64,000 nucleotides of DNA, taken from Candidatus Villigracilis saccharophilus. GTDB taxonomy: Bacteria > Chloroflexota > Anaerolineae > Anaerolineales > Villigracilaceae. A program made the translations under genes and the position numbers. The stretch spans positions 17,415-81,414 of the forward strand of contig JADJNA010000058.1 of the NCBI GenBank assembly GCA_016709305.1, read 5' to 3'. The notes under the pieces were generated by a model. It ran no database searches, was not told the DNA's origin, and worked only from the letters and a program-made list of their open reading frames with translations. Of the stretch, positions 1-8,158 are shown one piece after another; position 1 is the first letter of the stretch, and the number at the start of each line of letters is the position of its first letter.

Positions 1-226
1 CAGAAGCAGTCCAATCAGTCCAGCGTGAACGGACCATATCCTTGGGGCGGGTTGCGTGTCCCGCCAGTCTCACACCGAGACAGGTGAAACCAAGTTCACG
101 ATTGAGGTACTCCCCCATCCAGCGCATTTCTTTGGGCGTCCCAGTAAATCCATGAATTAACAAAATGCCTGTACGATTACCAGGCAGGAAAAAGGGTTCA
201 GCAGTTTGTATGGTTTGAGTGTTCAC
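1..226 (-). CDS. Alpha/beta hydrolase, N-terminal part only (runs off the window)
   Basis: The minus strand encodes an alpha/beta hydrolase N-terminus that reads ILLIHGFTGTPKEMRWMGEY and continues into a segment with RLAGHATRP. The HGFTG segment is the usual oxyanion-hole strand-loop of monoglyceride-lipase/carboxylesterase-like hydrolases. The nucleophile elbow and the rest lie beyond the window edge, so substrate and completeness cannot be judged. I place the start at a GTG (224-226) because it overlaps the aroQ stop as GTGA. That arrangement indicates translational coupling as the last visible gene of the aromatic operon. A role in aromatic metabolism is not implied by the sequence. Confidence 0.75.
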   Translation of the reverse strand, partial: MNTQTIQTAEPFFLPGNRTGILLIHGFTGTPKEMRWMGEYLNRELGFTCLGVRLAGHATRPKDMVRSRWTDWTAS

Positions 227-657
227 GCGTTGATTATATCAATGAGCCCGCGCAACCCCAATTCATATGAACGCCAGCCAAACCCGCTGACCTTACCCTT
301 ACACACCGCCGAAACAAAAGATGTATGCCGAAACTCCTCGCGCGCATACACATTTGACAAATGCACTTCGATCACCGGGATCACGATCGCAGTGATCGCA
401 TCGCGCAGTGCAACAGAAGTGTGAGTGTACCCGCCAGGATTAAATACCACACCGCTCGCCCAGGAACGGGATTCGTGCAAGGCATCGATCAACGCGCCTT
501 CGTGATTCGATTGCAGGCAGGTGATCTCCGCGCCCAACTCTTTGCCCAATGCAATTACTTTTTCATTGATGTCGTTCAATGTCATTGAACCATACACTTC
601 TGGCTCACGCGTGCCGAGAAGGTTCAAGTTTGGGCCATGCAGAAGCAGTATCTTCAT
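223..657 (-). CDS. aroQ: 3-dehydroquinate dehydratase, type II
   Basis: AroQ dehydrates 3-dehydroquinate to 3-dehydroshikimate, the third step of the shikimate pathway, as a cytosolic dodecamer. The 144-residue product has the usual type II length. It shows the N-terminal GPNLNLLGTREPEVYG block with the catalytic Tyr loop, SNHEG, the NPGGYTHTSVALRDA substrate-binding segment and EVHLSNVYAREEFRHTSF with the catalytic His. The frame is open further upstream, but the start at 657 is preferred: AAGGAGAT lies at proper spacing, and the extra upstream codons come from a repeat (676-720). It follows aroKB closely and its stop overlaps the next hydrolase start. Confidence 0.96.
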   Translation of the reverse strand: MKILLLHGPNLNLLGTREPEVYGSMTLNDINEKVIALGKELGAEITCLQSNHEGALIDALHESRSWASGVVFNPGGYTHTSVALRDAITAIVIPVIEVHLSNVYAREEFRHTSFVSAVCKGKVSGFGWRSYELGLRGLIDIINA

Positions 658-675
658 CGAAATCTCCTTGTCCAT

Positions 676-720
676 GAGTAAATGGTAATTGGTAATTACC
701 ATTTACTATTCACCAATTAC
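676..720. repeat. Short tandem repeat patch between aroKB and aroQ
   Basis: This spacer is built from variants of GGTAATT and TTACCA words in both orientations and forms an imperfect palindrome. The last codons and stop of aroKB overlap its edge. The same word family recurs inside aroA (5442-5493) and aroE. It resembles the short tandemly repeated repetitive sequences known from filamentous cyanobacteria. The match to that class is by appearance only. Confidence 0.6.
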
Positions 721-2211
721 CTCTTCCAAATCCGTCACATCAACCAACTCAACGCGCCCGATCTCAACGGGCAAGGCAAAGCGAATGGCCTTTGCATTTT
801 TCTTTTTATCCAAACGCATCGCGCGGATGATTTCTTCACGCGGCATCGCCTCGGGGATTTGGATGGGCAGCCCCAACGCTCTGAACGACTCAGTCACCGC
901 CTCGACCAACCCGTCACCTGCCAGCCCAACCCGAGCAGCATACTTCGCCTCAGCCACTGTACCGATGGCAATGGCCTCTCCATGCCGCAGTTTAAATTTA
1001 CTGACAAGTTCCACCGCATGCCCAACCGTGTGCCCCAGATTCAGCGCCGCGCGGATTCCCTTTTCGTACGGGTCCTCCTCAATGACTTTGATCTTGACCG
1101 CCATCGCGCGTTTGACAACTTCTTCAAGATTGGCTTTCACCCAATCCAATCCACGTAAACATAAATTGAATAATTCAGGATCGGAAATAATTCCATGCTT
1201 GACCACCTCCGCCATGCCGGAGATCAACTCCGCTTCGGGCAATGTACCAAGCAATTGCGGATCAGCCAATACCAACTTTGGCGGGTAAAAAGCACCGATC
1301 AAATTCTTTCCTTCAGGCAAGTCAAAGCCTGTCTTCCCACCAAGGGATGCGTCCACCATGGAAAGCAAAGTTGTTGGCACACCAACCCAATTAATTCCAC
1401 GCATATATGTTGATGACGCGAATCCGGCCATGTCACTGAGCACACCGCCACCAAGGGCAATCACTGTACTTTTACGATCCAATCCGTTTTCGAGGAAGGC
1501 TTTCCATAAAAGTGAAATAGTCTCCAGGTTTTTATGTTCTTCCCCAGCAGGGATAATGACGGCCTTTGCCTGCAAGAGGGCTTGCATCTTTTCGAGATGA
1601 AATTTCGCCACGTTCTCATCGGTGACAAGGATGGGGTTTTGCATGGGGAAGTTTGCCAGGTTGGAAACCTGACCTACGATTGCGTCATACTCGCCCATTG
1701 CCACGAGGTGATGACGTCCGAGCGCAACTTGTATCTGATGGGCATTTTGCTCGGCAATCTTTCCATCCACATGGATACGCATGGGGAAAGAATTGTAATG
1801 TTCTGCGCGCTTTGACAACAAAGAGGTTAACTTCTCGTGCAAGTCACCAGCCAGCAAAGGACGATTTCCAGCCTCATAATGCAATCGTTCGAGCAAAGTA
1901 GACAACTCCGCCATCAGCAGTAGAACCTTGCCATTGCTTTCAGCGATATTACGATTCTCATCACGCAACAAAGCGCCGCCACCCAAGGCAACCACGCTTG
2001 CTTTTTCATTCAACAAATTTCTCAACGCTGTAGATTCAAGATCACGAAAAGTAAGCTCGTCTTGCTGTTCCATGATTTGCGAAATAGGCATCCCTGCATT
2101 TGTTTCAATAACACGGTCAAGGTCAATAAATGGCAAGTTTAGATTCTGGGCAAGTTTTTTCCCGATTGTGGATTTGCCTGTTCCGGGCGGGCCGTAAAGA
2201 AATATATGCAT
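706..2211 (-). CDS. aroKB: Bifunctional shikimate kinase / 3-dehydroquinate synthase
   Basis: This 501-residue fusion joins two shikimate-pathway enzymes. Residues 1 to about 165 are shikimate kinase, with a P-loop GPPGTGKST near the N-terminus, the FIDLDRVIE shikimate-binding Asp, FRDLES and the VVALGGGAL motif. From about residue 175 to the end is dehydroquinate synthase, with VIALGGGVLSDMAGFASSTYMRG, the VPTTLLSMVDASLGGKTGF lysine motif and LNLGHTVGHAVE metal/substrate residues. Both halves look catalytically complete. The SK-first order is known from Thermotoga AroKB. It lies between the VanZ-like gene and aroQ in the minus-strand operon. It acts in the cytosol at steps 2 and 5 of the pathway. 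Confidence 0.95.
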   Translation of the reverse strand: MHIFLYGPPGTGKSTIGKKLAQNLNLPFIDLDRVIETNAGMPISQIMEQQDELTFRDLESTALRNLLNEKASVVALGGGALLRDENRNIAESNGKVLLLMAELSTLLERLHYEAGNRPLLAGDLHEKLTSLLSKRAEHYNSFPMRIHVDGKIAEQNAHQIQVALGRHHLVAMGEYDAIVGQVSNLANFPMQNPILVTDENVAKFHLEKMQALLQAKAVIIPAGEEHKNLETISLLWKAFLENGLDRKSTVIALGGGVLSDMAGFASSTYMRGINWVGVPTTLLSMVDASLGGKTGFDLPEGKNLIGAFYPPKLVLADPQLLGTLPEAELISGMAEVVKHGIISDPELFNLCLRGLDWVKANLEEVVKRAMAVKIKVIEEDPYEKGIRAALNLGHTVGHAVELVSKFKLRHGEAIAIGTVAEAKYAARVGLAGDGLVEAVTESFRALGLPIQIPEAMPREEIIRAMRLDKKKNAKAIRFALPVEIGRVELVDVTDLEEVIGE

Positions 2212-2230
2212 GTTTAGTGGTGTCCAGTAG

Positions 2231-2818
2231 TCAGCTTTGAAAGCGAACTACATCATAGATAGGCAAGGATATAACCAGGCTGTCGTTGAAGTTTTGGATG
2301 ATGAGGGAATATACCATTCCAAAAACGCGGAAGATGCCATGGCCAAGCAGAAAACCTGTTGCGTTGAGGATGACATCATTAATATCTATGGCGCGGAAGC
2401 CCGCATGAAATACAAGCGCCATGACAAGCTGGACGAACTCAAAAGAACAGCCGACAACAACAATGAGCCATGGAATACTTTTAGGTTTGATGTTAGCAAT
2501 GAAATGAATCCCAAAGCCAAAGGGCATGGTAAGGAGGATATTATTGAAGATATCTTTGAAACAATTTTGTGGCAGGTAGTCGAAGCAAGAACCAAAGTCT
2601 AAAGGGATAAAGTTAAGATCGAGGCGAAAATCCGGGTTGGAAAAATCAATAACAAATGGAAAGACGGCTACACTGATTGCGCCGATAAGGTATACCCCAA
2701 AAACAGCAGAGGACATGATATGAAAAATACTTTTTCCCTGCAAGTGTAAAACAACCAAAACCAGCGCAAGAATGATTAAGGAAATATAGAAACCGGCAGG
2801 GTAAAAGTAGATGAACAT
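2231..2818 (-). CDS. VanZ-like family membrane protein
   Basis: A 195-residue, strongly hydrophobic protein with about five membrane segments. The core matches the VanZ-like family: LNFIPL, then NILLTMPFGFG, a SFEFVQL helix and the terminal RAIDINDVILNATGFLLG signature. The family takes its name from VanZ of glycopeptide-resistance clusters, but most members have no known function, and nothing here points to resistance. The position is odd: it lies between aroC and aroKB on the same strand with only short gaps (7 bases to aroC), so it is almost certainly co-transcribed with aromatic biosynthesis genes. Confidence 0.85.
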   Translation of the reverse strand: MFIYFYPAGFYISLIILALVLVVLHLQGKSIFHIMSSAVFGVYLIGAISVAVFPFVIDFSNPDFRLDLNFIPLDFGSCFDYLPQNCFKDIFNNILLTMPFGFGIHFIANIKPKSIPWLIVVVGCSFEFVQLVMALVFHAGFRAIDINDVILNATGFLLGHGIFRVFGMVYSLIIQNFNDSLVISLPIYDVVRFQS

Positions 2819-2825
2819 TCCTAAT

Positions 2826-3992
2826 TTATTCCCAGAATATATGTGAGACCTTATCCATCGGCAGGTCTGCGAGAGTAGCTTTTCTCAGAGATTCGAAGCG
2901 CGGCTTCATTTCGTTGAGCGAGTCGCCACCAAGTTTTTCGAGGAGCGCATCCGCTAAAACGAAAGCAACCATTGATTCCAAAATTGGCACCGCACGCGGC
3001 ACGGGGCAGAAATCGGAGCGTTCATATTTGGTGGGAGATTCTGTCCCTGACGCCAGATCAACTGTCGGCTGGGGAAGAAGCGTGGTGGCGATCGGCTTCA
3101 TCGCGGCGCGGATGATGATCGGCTGCCCATTGCTGATTCCCCCTTCGATACCGCCTGCTCGATTCGAGTGACGAGTAACGAGTGACGAGGTAAGAGACAT
3201 TGCATCGTGGGCTTCGGTACCGATTCGTTTTGCATTTTCAAATGCATCGCCAACTTCCACGCCTTTAATGGCTTGCACAGACATAATGGCGAGTGCGAGT
3301 TTGGCTTCGAGACGGCGATCCCATTGGACAAAACTTCCCAGGCCAACAGGGACATTGAGTGCAACGATTTCAAGCACACCACCGAGAGTGTTTTTGCCAT
3401 GAATGGTCTTTTCGATTTCATCACGCATGTTTTTTGCAGAGGATTCAACGGGGCAGCGCACATCCGATTCTTCAGCACGGGCGAAGCGTTCTTCAAAAGG
3501 CATGTCGCCGAAATCAGTTTGCACTTCACCAATGGATGAGGCATACCCTCCGACGATTATCCCAAACTGCGTAAGAAAATGTTTGCATACCGCACCCGCT
3601 GCGACACGCATGGTAGTTTCGCGGGCAGAAGCGCGTTCCAACGCAGGGCGTAGATCTTTGTATCCATATTTGACCGCACCCGTTAAATCCGCGTGGCCGG
3701 GGCGAGGGGCGGTCATCGGCTCGATGGCTTTTCCCTTCCACTTGACATGGTCGTCGTTTTGCACCAGCAATGCAATCGGCGCACCTGTGGTCTCGCCGCC
3801 CATCACACCACCGAGGATTTGGACAGTATCTTTTTCGATCTTCATGCGCCCACCAGAGCCGTATCCCTGCTGGCGGCGGGCAAGTTCTTTGTTGATAATT
3901 TCGGGTGTGAGGGGAAGTCCAGCGGGGAGGCCATCGAGGATGGTGGTTAATGATGGACCGTGGGATTCTCCAGCGGTTAAAAATCGAAGCAT
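2826..3992 (-). CDS. aroC: Chorismate synthase
   Basis: AroC converts EPSP to chorismate using reduced FMN, the last shikimate-pathway step. The 388-residue protein begins MLRFLTAGESHGP, followed by RRQQGYGSGGRMKIEKD, then RPGHADLTGAVKYG and the RASARETTMRVAAGA signature. The C-terminal half carries SNRAGGIEGGISNGQPI and RSDFCPVPRAVPI. I start at 3992 because GGAGAA precedes that ATG and the protein then begins at the family's usual residue; 12 upstream codons are also open. Just before SNRAGG the chain contains SSLVTRHS, encoded by GTGACGAGT-type tandem words (3166-3190) that look inserted. Confidence 0.96.
   Translation of the reverse strand: MLRFLTAGESHGPSLTTILDGLPAGLPLTPEIINKELARRQQGYGSGGRMKIEKDTVQILGGVMGGETTGAPIALLVQNDDHVKWKGKAIEPMTAPRPGHADLTGAVKYGYKDLRPALERASARETTMRVAAGAVCKHFLTQFGIIVGGYASSIGEVQTDFGDMPFEERFARAEESDVRCPVESSAKNMRDEIEKTIHGKNTLGGVLEIVALNVPVGLGSFVQWDRRLEAKLALAIMSVQAIKGVEVGDAFENAKRIGTEAHDAMSLTSSLVTRHSNRAGGIEGGISNGQPIIIRAAMKPIATTLLPQPTVDLASGTESPTKYERSDFCPVPRAVPILESMVAFVLADALLEKLGGDSLNEMKPRFESLRKATLADLPMDKVSHIFWE
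3166..3190. repeat. In-frame short tandem repeat inside aroC
   Basis: GAGTGACGAG and AGTAACGAG words repeat here within the aroC reading frame and are translated as part of SSLVTRHS, in a loop just before the conserved SNRAGGIEGG block. The reading frame is kept. Confidence 0.5.
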
Positions 3993-4046
3993 AATTTCTC
4001 CATTCACAAAGTAGGGGCGACCCATCATGGTCGTCCATGGTTTTAA

Positions 4047-4880
4047 TTAATCAGGTCGGGTCGCCCTTACGGCATCAAACAGAACATCCCTTGGAGGAGT
4101 GTGACCCGTCCATATTTCGAAAGCGAGGGCAGCTTGTTCAATTAACATGCCAAGTCCTGTGACGGCAGAACATCCCTGTGTGCGGGCGTCCTTCACCAAT
4201 TTTGTTTCGCTTGGGTTATAGACCAGATCATAAATTATGGTGTGTGGCAAAAGGGTTATATTCTCGGGCAAAGGTGAAGCCTCAATATTAGGGGTCATTC
4301 CCAAAGGTGTGGTATTTACAATCAAAGATGAATGATGGATGATGTATGATGAAATATTGGCAATTTGTAATTGGTTACTTGTAAATGAATTGGCAAGTTG
4401 CCGGGCTTGCTCGATTCGACGGGCAGCGATGGTGACATCCCAACCATCATGAAGCAAGGCATAAACAACCGCTCGCGCTGAACCACCTGCACCTAAAATC
4501 AACGCGGAATGCTGCTTGATGAATGATGAAGTCCAAACCCGTTTCAAATCAGTAAGAAATCCTGATGCATCAGTATTTTCTCCAATGAGTTTATTTTCAC
4601 GCATGCAAATCGTATTAACAGCACCAATGGCTTGAGCAGTTGGTGTGAGTTCATCCATGAATTCGATCACATTTTGTTTATGGGGGATGGTGACATTAAG
4701 TCCTGTTATTTCACCAAAGCGGACACGGGCGAGTAAATCAATTAATCCTTGTCTATCATCGGGATGAATAGGAAAAAGTGAATAGCCCCCCTCTAATTCG
4801 CAAGCCTTGAAGGCTGCGCCATGAATTTTTGGGGACAAGCTGTGTCCTAGCGGATAACCGATCAATCCAAGTTGAATCAT
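4047..4880 (-). CDS. aroE: Shikimate dehydrogenase (NADP)
   Basis: AroE reduces 3-dehydroshikimate to shikimate. The 277-residue protein shows the substrate-binding GYPLGHSLSPKIHGAAF near the N-terminus, GLNVTIPHKQ with the catalytic Lys, GAVNTI, GENTDASGFL with the catalytic Asp, the Rossmann ILGAGGSARAVVYAL loop and NTTPLGM. Its start overlaps the aroA stop as ATGA (4877-4880), typical of translational coupling. Two loops contain low-complexity stretches, SSFIKQHS before the Rossmann glycines and ANISSYIIHHSS before VNTTPLG. Both are encoded by GATGAATGATG-type tandem words and look like repeat insertions that have been tolerated. Confidence 0.95.
   Translation of the reverse strand: MIQLGLIGYPLGHSLSPKIHGAAFKACELEGGYSLFPIHPDDRQGLIDLLARVRFGEITGLNVTIPHKQNVIEFMDELTPTAQAIGAVNTICMRENKLIGENTDASGFLTDLKRVWTSSFIKQHSALILGAGGSARAVVYALLHDGWDVTIAARRIEQARQLANSFTSNQLQIANISSYIIHHSSLIVNTTPLGMTPNIEASPLPENITLLPHTIIYDLVYNPSETKLVKDARTQGCSAVTGLGMLIEQAALAFEIWTGHTPPRDVLFDAVRATRPD
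4320..4395. repeat. In-frame short tandem repeats inside aroE
   Basis: Words of the GATGAATGATGGATGATG type are followed by AATTTGTAATTGG-type words in a surface loop of aroE. A second short patch of the first type lies at 4514-4532. Both keep the frame and resemble the patch inside aroA. Confidence 0.5.
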
Positions 4881-6172
4881 CGCAAGGTATCCAATACTTC
4901 AAAAAAGTCAGGGAAAGTCTTGGAAACACAGGATGGGTTTTCGATAGTTACCCCATCGAAGCGCAAACCTATAAGAGAAAATGCCATTGCCATGCGGTGG
5001 TCATTATAGGTTTGAATGTTGGCAGGTTTGAAGGTTTGGCACGGATAGATTGTCATGCCATCTTCGTGTTCTTCGACTTCTACTCCAAGCCGTTTAAGCT
5101 CAGTACAGGTTGCGTGGACTCGATCAGTCTCTTTGACACGCGCGGAAGCAATACCGCGAATTCTGGTTGGAGATAAAGCGAATGGCGCAACAGCCGCAAG
5201 AGTTTGGGCGGTATCAGGGATGTCGCGCATATCCACGTCAACTCCGTGGAGGGACGATGGAGAGTAGACTGTGATTGAGTTATCGGCTTCTTCAACTTTA
5301 CATCCCATCTGCTTCAAGACATCGAGGAAGGCGATATCACCTTGCACAGATTTACGCGAGATGCTTTCCACTTTAACCATTCCATCGCAAATGGCAGGGG
5401 CGGCGAAGAAGTAGGAAGCAGCGGAGGCGTCAGATTCAATCGGGTAATTGGTAAATGGTAAGTAAGATGAAGGATGAATAGTGAAACGTGAATATTGATT
5501 GCGCTGGATCTCCACGCCGAAGTCCTTCATGATGGCGATGGTCATGGCCACGTAAGGTTTGGAGTTTAAGTCGGTGGTGAGTTCGATTTCGATGGCAGAT
5601 TGAGCGTAGGGGGCGGTCATCAGCAAAGCGGATAAAAACTGAGATGAAATATCGCCCGCAATTTTTGTCTTTCCGCCCTTCAAACCTGTCGCAGTAATTT
5701 TTACTGGCGGACAAATCTGCTTTCCGCCTTCTGTCTTCTGCAACGGTTGAATATCACACCCTAGCTGCTCTAAGGCTTCGACTAAATCTCCAATGGGACG
5801 CTCGCGCATGCGCGGCTCGCCGTCCAAAATGTATTCACCATTTCCGAGGGTAAGAAATGCGGAGAGGAATCTCGCGGCGGTGCCAGCGTTGCCGATAAAG
5901 AGCTCTGCTTTGGCTGCAGGGATTTTTCCATCCATGCCTGTGACGGTCATTGAGTGGTTGGTCTCGTCGAGTTGAACATCAAATCCGAGGGTTTGCAACC
6001 CTTTGGCAAAGTAACGTGAGTCATCGGAAAACAAAGCATTTATTAAGTACGTGGTCCCATTTGCCAGCGAAGCAATGAGCAGGGCGCGGTTGGTCAACGA
6101 CTTTGACCCAGGCACGCGGACAGTCGCATTCAGCGGATGTGAGATCGGGTTGATTTTCAGTGAAGCGTTCAT
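4877..6172 (-). CDS. aroA: 3-phosphoshikimate 1-carboxyvinyltransferase (EPSP synthase)
   Basis: AroA joins PEP to shikimate-3-phosphate to form EPSP. The 431-residue length is standard. Visible motifs are VRVPGSKSLTNRALLIASLANG, the PEP-binding GNAGTAARFLSAFLTLG, DGEPRMRERPIGDLV, GDISSQFLSALLM, IESDASAASYFFAA, RVKETDR and NDHRMAMAFSLIGLR. The start overlaps the tyrA stop as ATGA (6169-6172) and the stop overlaps the aroE start. A stretch reading HPSSYLPFTNY just before IESDAS is encoded by tandem words (5442-5493) shared with the repeat at 676-720. By motif this is a class I-type GNAGTA enzyme; I do not predict glyphosate sensitivity. Confidence 0.96.
   Translation of the reverse strand: MNASLKINPISHPLNATVRVPGSKSLTNRALLIASLANGTTYLINALFSDDSRYFAKGLQTLGFDVQLDETNHSMTVTGMDGKIPAAKAELFIGNAGTAARFLSAFLTLGNGEYILDGEPRMRERPIGDLVEALEQLGCDIQPLQKTEGGKQICPPVKITATGLKGGKTKIAGDISSQFLSALLMTAPYAQSAIEIELTTDLNSKPYVAMTIAIMKDFGVEIQRNQYSRFTIHPSSYLPFTNYPIESDASAASYFFAAPAICDGMVKVESISRKSVQGDIAFLDVLKQMGCKVEEADNSITVYSPSSLHGVDVDMRDIPDTAQTLAAVAPFALSPTRIRGIASARVKETDRVHATCTELKRLGVEVEEHEDGMTIYPCQTFKPANIQTYNDHRMAMAFSLIGLRFDGVTIENPSCVSKTFPDFFEVLDTLR
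5442..5493. repeat. In-frame short tandem repeat inside aroA
   Basis: GGTAATTGGTAAATGGTAAG-type words followed by GATGAAGGATGAATAG-type words are translated within the loop before IESDAS. The first word family matches the spacer repeat at 676-720, and the second matches the patches in aroE. Confidence 0.55.
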
Positions 6173-7023
6173 TGAGTAAAAGTCTGGTATTTGCTTTGTG
6201 CTTCGTTCAAAATGGATTCGAGTTTTGAGAAATCTTCCAAGGTCATAGCGGATTCGATCTCTGTCAGTTGGCTTTGCATTCCATGCAAAGCGTTTAATAC
6301 ATTTTCGCGGTTCGATTGTAAGACACCCAGCATCATGGATGAAGATGTACCAGCCAACCTACTTGTCGATTTAAACCCTGGACCGATAAAGGATGCGACA
6401 TCTTCTGAAGTGGCGAGTGCAAGTGCAGAAGATATCAAAAACGGTAAATGGCTCGTAGATGCGAGGATGCGGTCATGTTCAACAGCATCGAGGATTTTGC
6501 CTTTTGCTCCCAGAGATTCAATGATCTGATTCGCGGCAGAGAGTGCTCGTTGAGATGTTCTCGCCAGCGGGGTCAGCAAAAACGGCGCTGCGTAATATAA
6601 AGTTCTTTCAGCGTTTGCCAGCGAAAGTTTTTCCTTACCGCAGATAGGATGTCCGCCGATAGGGTCAAAATTTCCGGGCAGGCGTGACATGGATTCAACG
6701 ATCAACTTTTTCGTGGAACCCATGTCCATTACGATGCAGGAGTTGGGTGTGAACGATGGCAGCTGCTCAAGCAAAGTTAAGATCGCGGGAACAGGCGCGG
6801 ACAGGATAACAAGGTCAACTTCAGGAAGCAGGCTGGCCGGGTTACTGTCGGCATAATCCACAATATGTTGGGACAGAGCAAGATCGAGCGTAGGGGGGTG
6901 CGGATCAATCCCATAAAGCGCGGCACATTTGCCGCGTAATCCCAACGCAAGCGAGCCGCCCATCAATCCCAACCCGATGATCGCGATTTTTGATTCTGCG
7001 AGGTTAAAGTCAGGCTGTTGCAT
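6169..7023 (-). CDS. tyrA: Prephenate dehydrogenase
   Basis: TyrA oxidatively decarboxylates prephenate to 4-hydroxyphenylpyruvate on the way to tyrosine. The 284-residue protein has an N-terminal Rossmann fold (KIAIIGLGLMGGSLALGLRG), VILSAPVPAIL, DMGSTKK, the GGHPICGKEKLS catalytic His segment and a helical dimerisation domain with the AFLISS-type HLPFLISSALA helix. No C-terminal ACT domain is visible. I start at 7023 (MQQPDFN), which overlaps the upstream aroF copy by 14 bases; a frame-open ATG at 7050 would add 9 residues. No prephenate dehydratase (pheA) is present in the window, so the phenylalanine branch must be completed elsewhere. Confidence 0.93.
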   Translation of the reverse strand: MQQPDFNLAESKIAIIGLGLMGGSLALGLRGKCAALYGIDPHPPTLDLALSQHIVDYADSNPASLLPEVDLVILSAPVPAILTLLEQLPSFTPNSCIVMDMGSTKKLIVESMSRLPGNFDPIGGHPICGKEKLSLANAERTLYYAAPFLLTPLARTSQRALSAANQIIESLGAKGKILDAVEHDRILASTSHLPFLISSALALATSEDVASFIGPGFKSTSRLAGTSSSMMLGVLQSNRENVLNALHGMQSQLTEIESAMTLEDFSKLESILNEAQSKYQTFTQ

Positions 7024-8047
7024 GTTGAGAGACGACGAGACGACGATCAACCGCTTCTGCCACCGCTTTGACCTGCTTCACCATTTTGGCAAATGCCTCG
7101 GGGGTGAGAGATTGCTTGCCGTCAGAGATGGCATGTGCGGGATCTTGATGAACCTCGACGATGATGCCGTCCGCACCTGCGGCAACGCCTGCCTTTGCAA
7201 CAGCGGAAACAAATGCTGAGTCACCTGTGGAGTGACTTGGATCAATGATGACGGGCAGATGTGTAAGTTTCTTGAGAACAGGAACAGCATTGATATCAGT
7301 GGTATTGCGCGTGGCGGTTTCAAAAGTGCGGATGCCGCGTTCGCACAACATGACGCGTGTGTTGCCGCCGCTGATGATGTATTCACTCGCCATCAACATT
7401 TCTTCGATGGTGGCGGACATACCGCGCTTGAAGAGTACAGGCGTGCGGGTTTCGCCGATGGCGCGCAGCAAATTAAAGTTTTGCATGTTCCGCGCGCCAA
7501 GTTGAAAAACATCCACATACTTGGTCATCATTTCAATTTGCGAAACAGCCATCACTTCGACAACCAGAGGCAGGCCTGTTTTTTCGCGGGCCTCGACCAT
7601 ATATTCGAGGCCCTCTTCACCAAGACCCTGAAATGCATATGGTGATGTACGCGGCTTAAAGACGCCGCCACGTAACGCGTTTGCGCCGCCTTCCTTAACT
7701 GCCTGCGCGATCTCGAGAATTTGCGCGCGGGACTCAACTGAGCATGGACCTGCAATGATCGGGATTTCGGTGCCACCAATGGAGAAACCGTCAAGCTGAA
7801 AAACCGAATCCTGTTCGTGGAATTGACGTGAGGCAAGCTTATAAGGTTTGGAAATACGCTGGACTTCCATCACACCCGGGAAGGCTTCGAAGATTTCCTT
7901 GGCAACGTAGTGACCGTCACCGACCGCGCCAATAATGGTTTGCTCCACCCCAAAGATGGGATGGGATGTTAATTTTTGTTTTTCGATCTCGGCAATGACT
8001 GCGTCAATTTGTTCGCGGGGTGCACCTGGGTGCATGATGATCATCAT
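7010..8047 (-). CDS. aroF: 3-deoxy-7-phosphoheptulonate (DAHP) synthase, copy 1
   Basis: This enzyme condenses PEP and erythrose-4-phosphate, the committed step of the shikimate pathway. The 345-residue protein is the AroF/KDO8P-like type I-beta form. It has an N-terminal ferredoxin-like regulatory domain of about 75 residues (MMIIMHPGAPREQIDAV), as in Thermotoga enzymes, then the barrel with IAGPCSVES, GGVFKPRTSPYAFQGLGEEGL, QLGARNMQNF, PVLFKRGMSATIEE, LCERGIRTFET, DPSHSTG and IIVEVHQDPAHA. The start at 8047 has AAGGAG at good spacing; the frame is open for 35 more codons, which look like non-family repeat sequence. The C-terminal RRLVVSQHATA is encoded by a GACGAGACGACG-type repeat. Confidence 0.95.
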   Translation of the reverse strand: MMIIMHPGAPREQIDAVIAEIEKQKLTSHPIFGVEQTIIGAVGDGHYVAKEIFEAFPGVMEVQRISKPYKLASRQFHEQDSVFQLDGFSIGGTEIPIIAGPCSVESRAQILEIAQAVKEGGANALRGGVFKPRTSPYAFQGLGEEGLEYMVEAREKTGLPLVVEVMAVSQIEMMTKYVDVFQLGARNMQNFNLLRAIGETRTPVLFKRGMSATIEEMLMASEYIISGGNTRVMLCERGIRTFETATRNTTDINAVPVLKKLTHLPVIIDPSHSTGDSAFVSAVAKAGVAAGADGIIVEVHQDPAHAISDGKQSLTPEAFAKMVKQVKAVAEAVDRRLVVSQHATA

Positions 8048-8158
8048 GGTGGAACTCCTTAAGGATGTAATATGAACTATGGAAGATGAATGGAACGTAA
8101 TGCGATTGCGTTTTTTATATTTCACATCTCGCTTTACCTTTTTACGGATCACCGCTCT

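Noticed and set aside
2237..2602. A 121-codon plus-strand frame opposite the VanZ-like gene
   Set aside because: The minus-strand frame has family motifs and membrane helices; the plus-strand product is charged, low in complexity and without a start signal.
4829..5176. Plus-strand frames antisense to the aro genes
   Set aside because: They have no ribosome-binding sites or family motifs and lie opposite intact, well-conserved enzymes.
7010..8152. A 380-residue DAHP synthase starting at 8152
   Set aside because: The extra 35 residues (basic and Ser-rich) come from repeat-like spacer DNA. AAGGAG and the family N-terminus both mark 8047.
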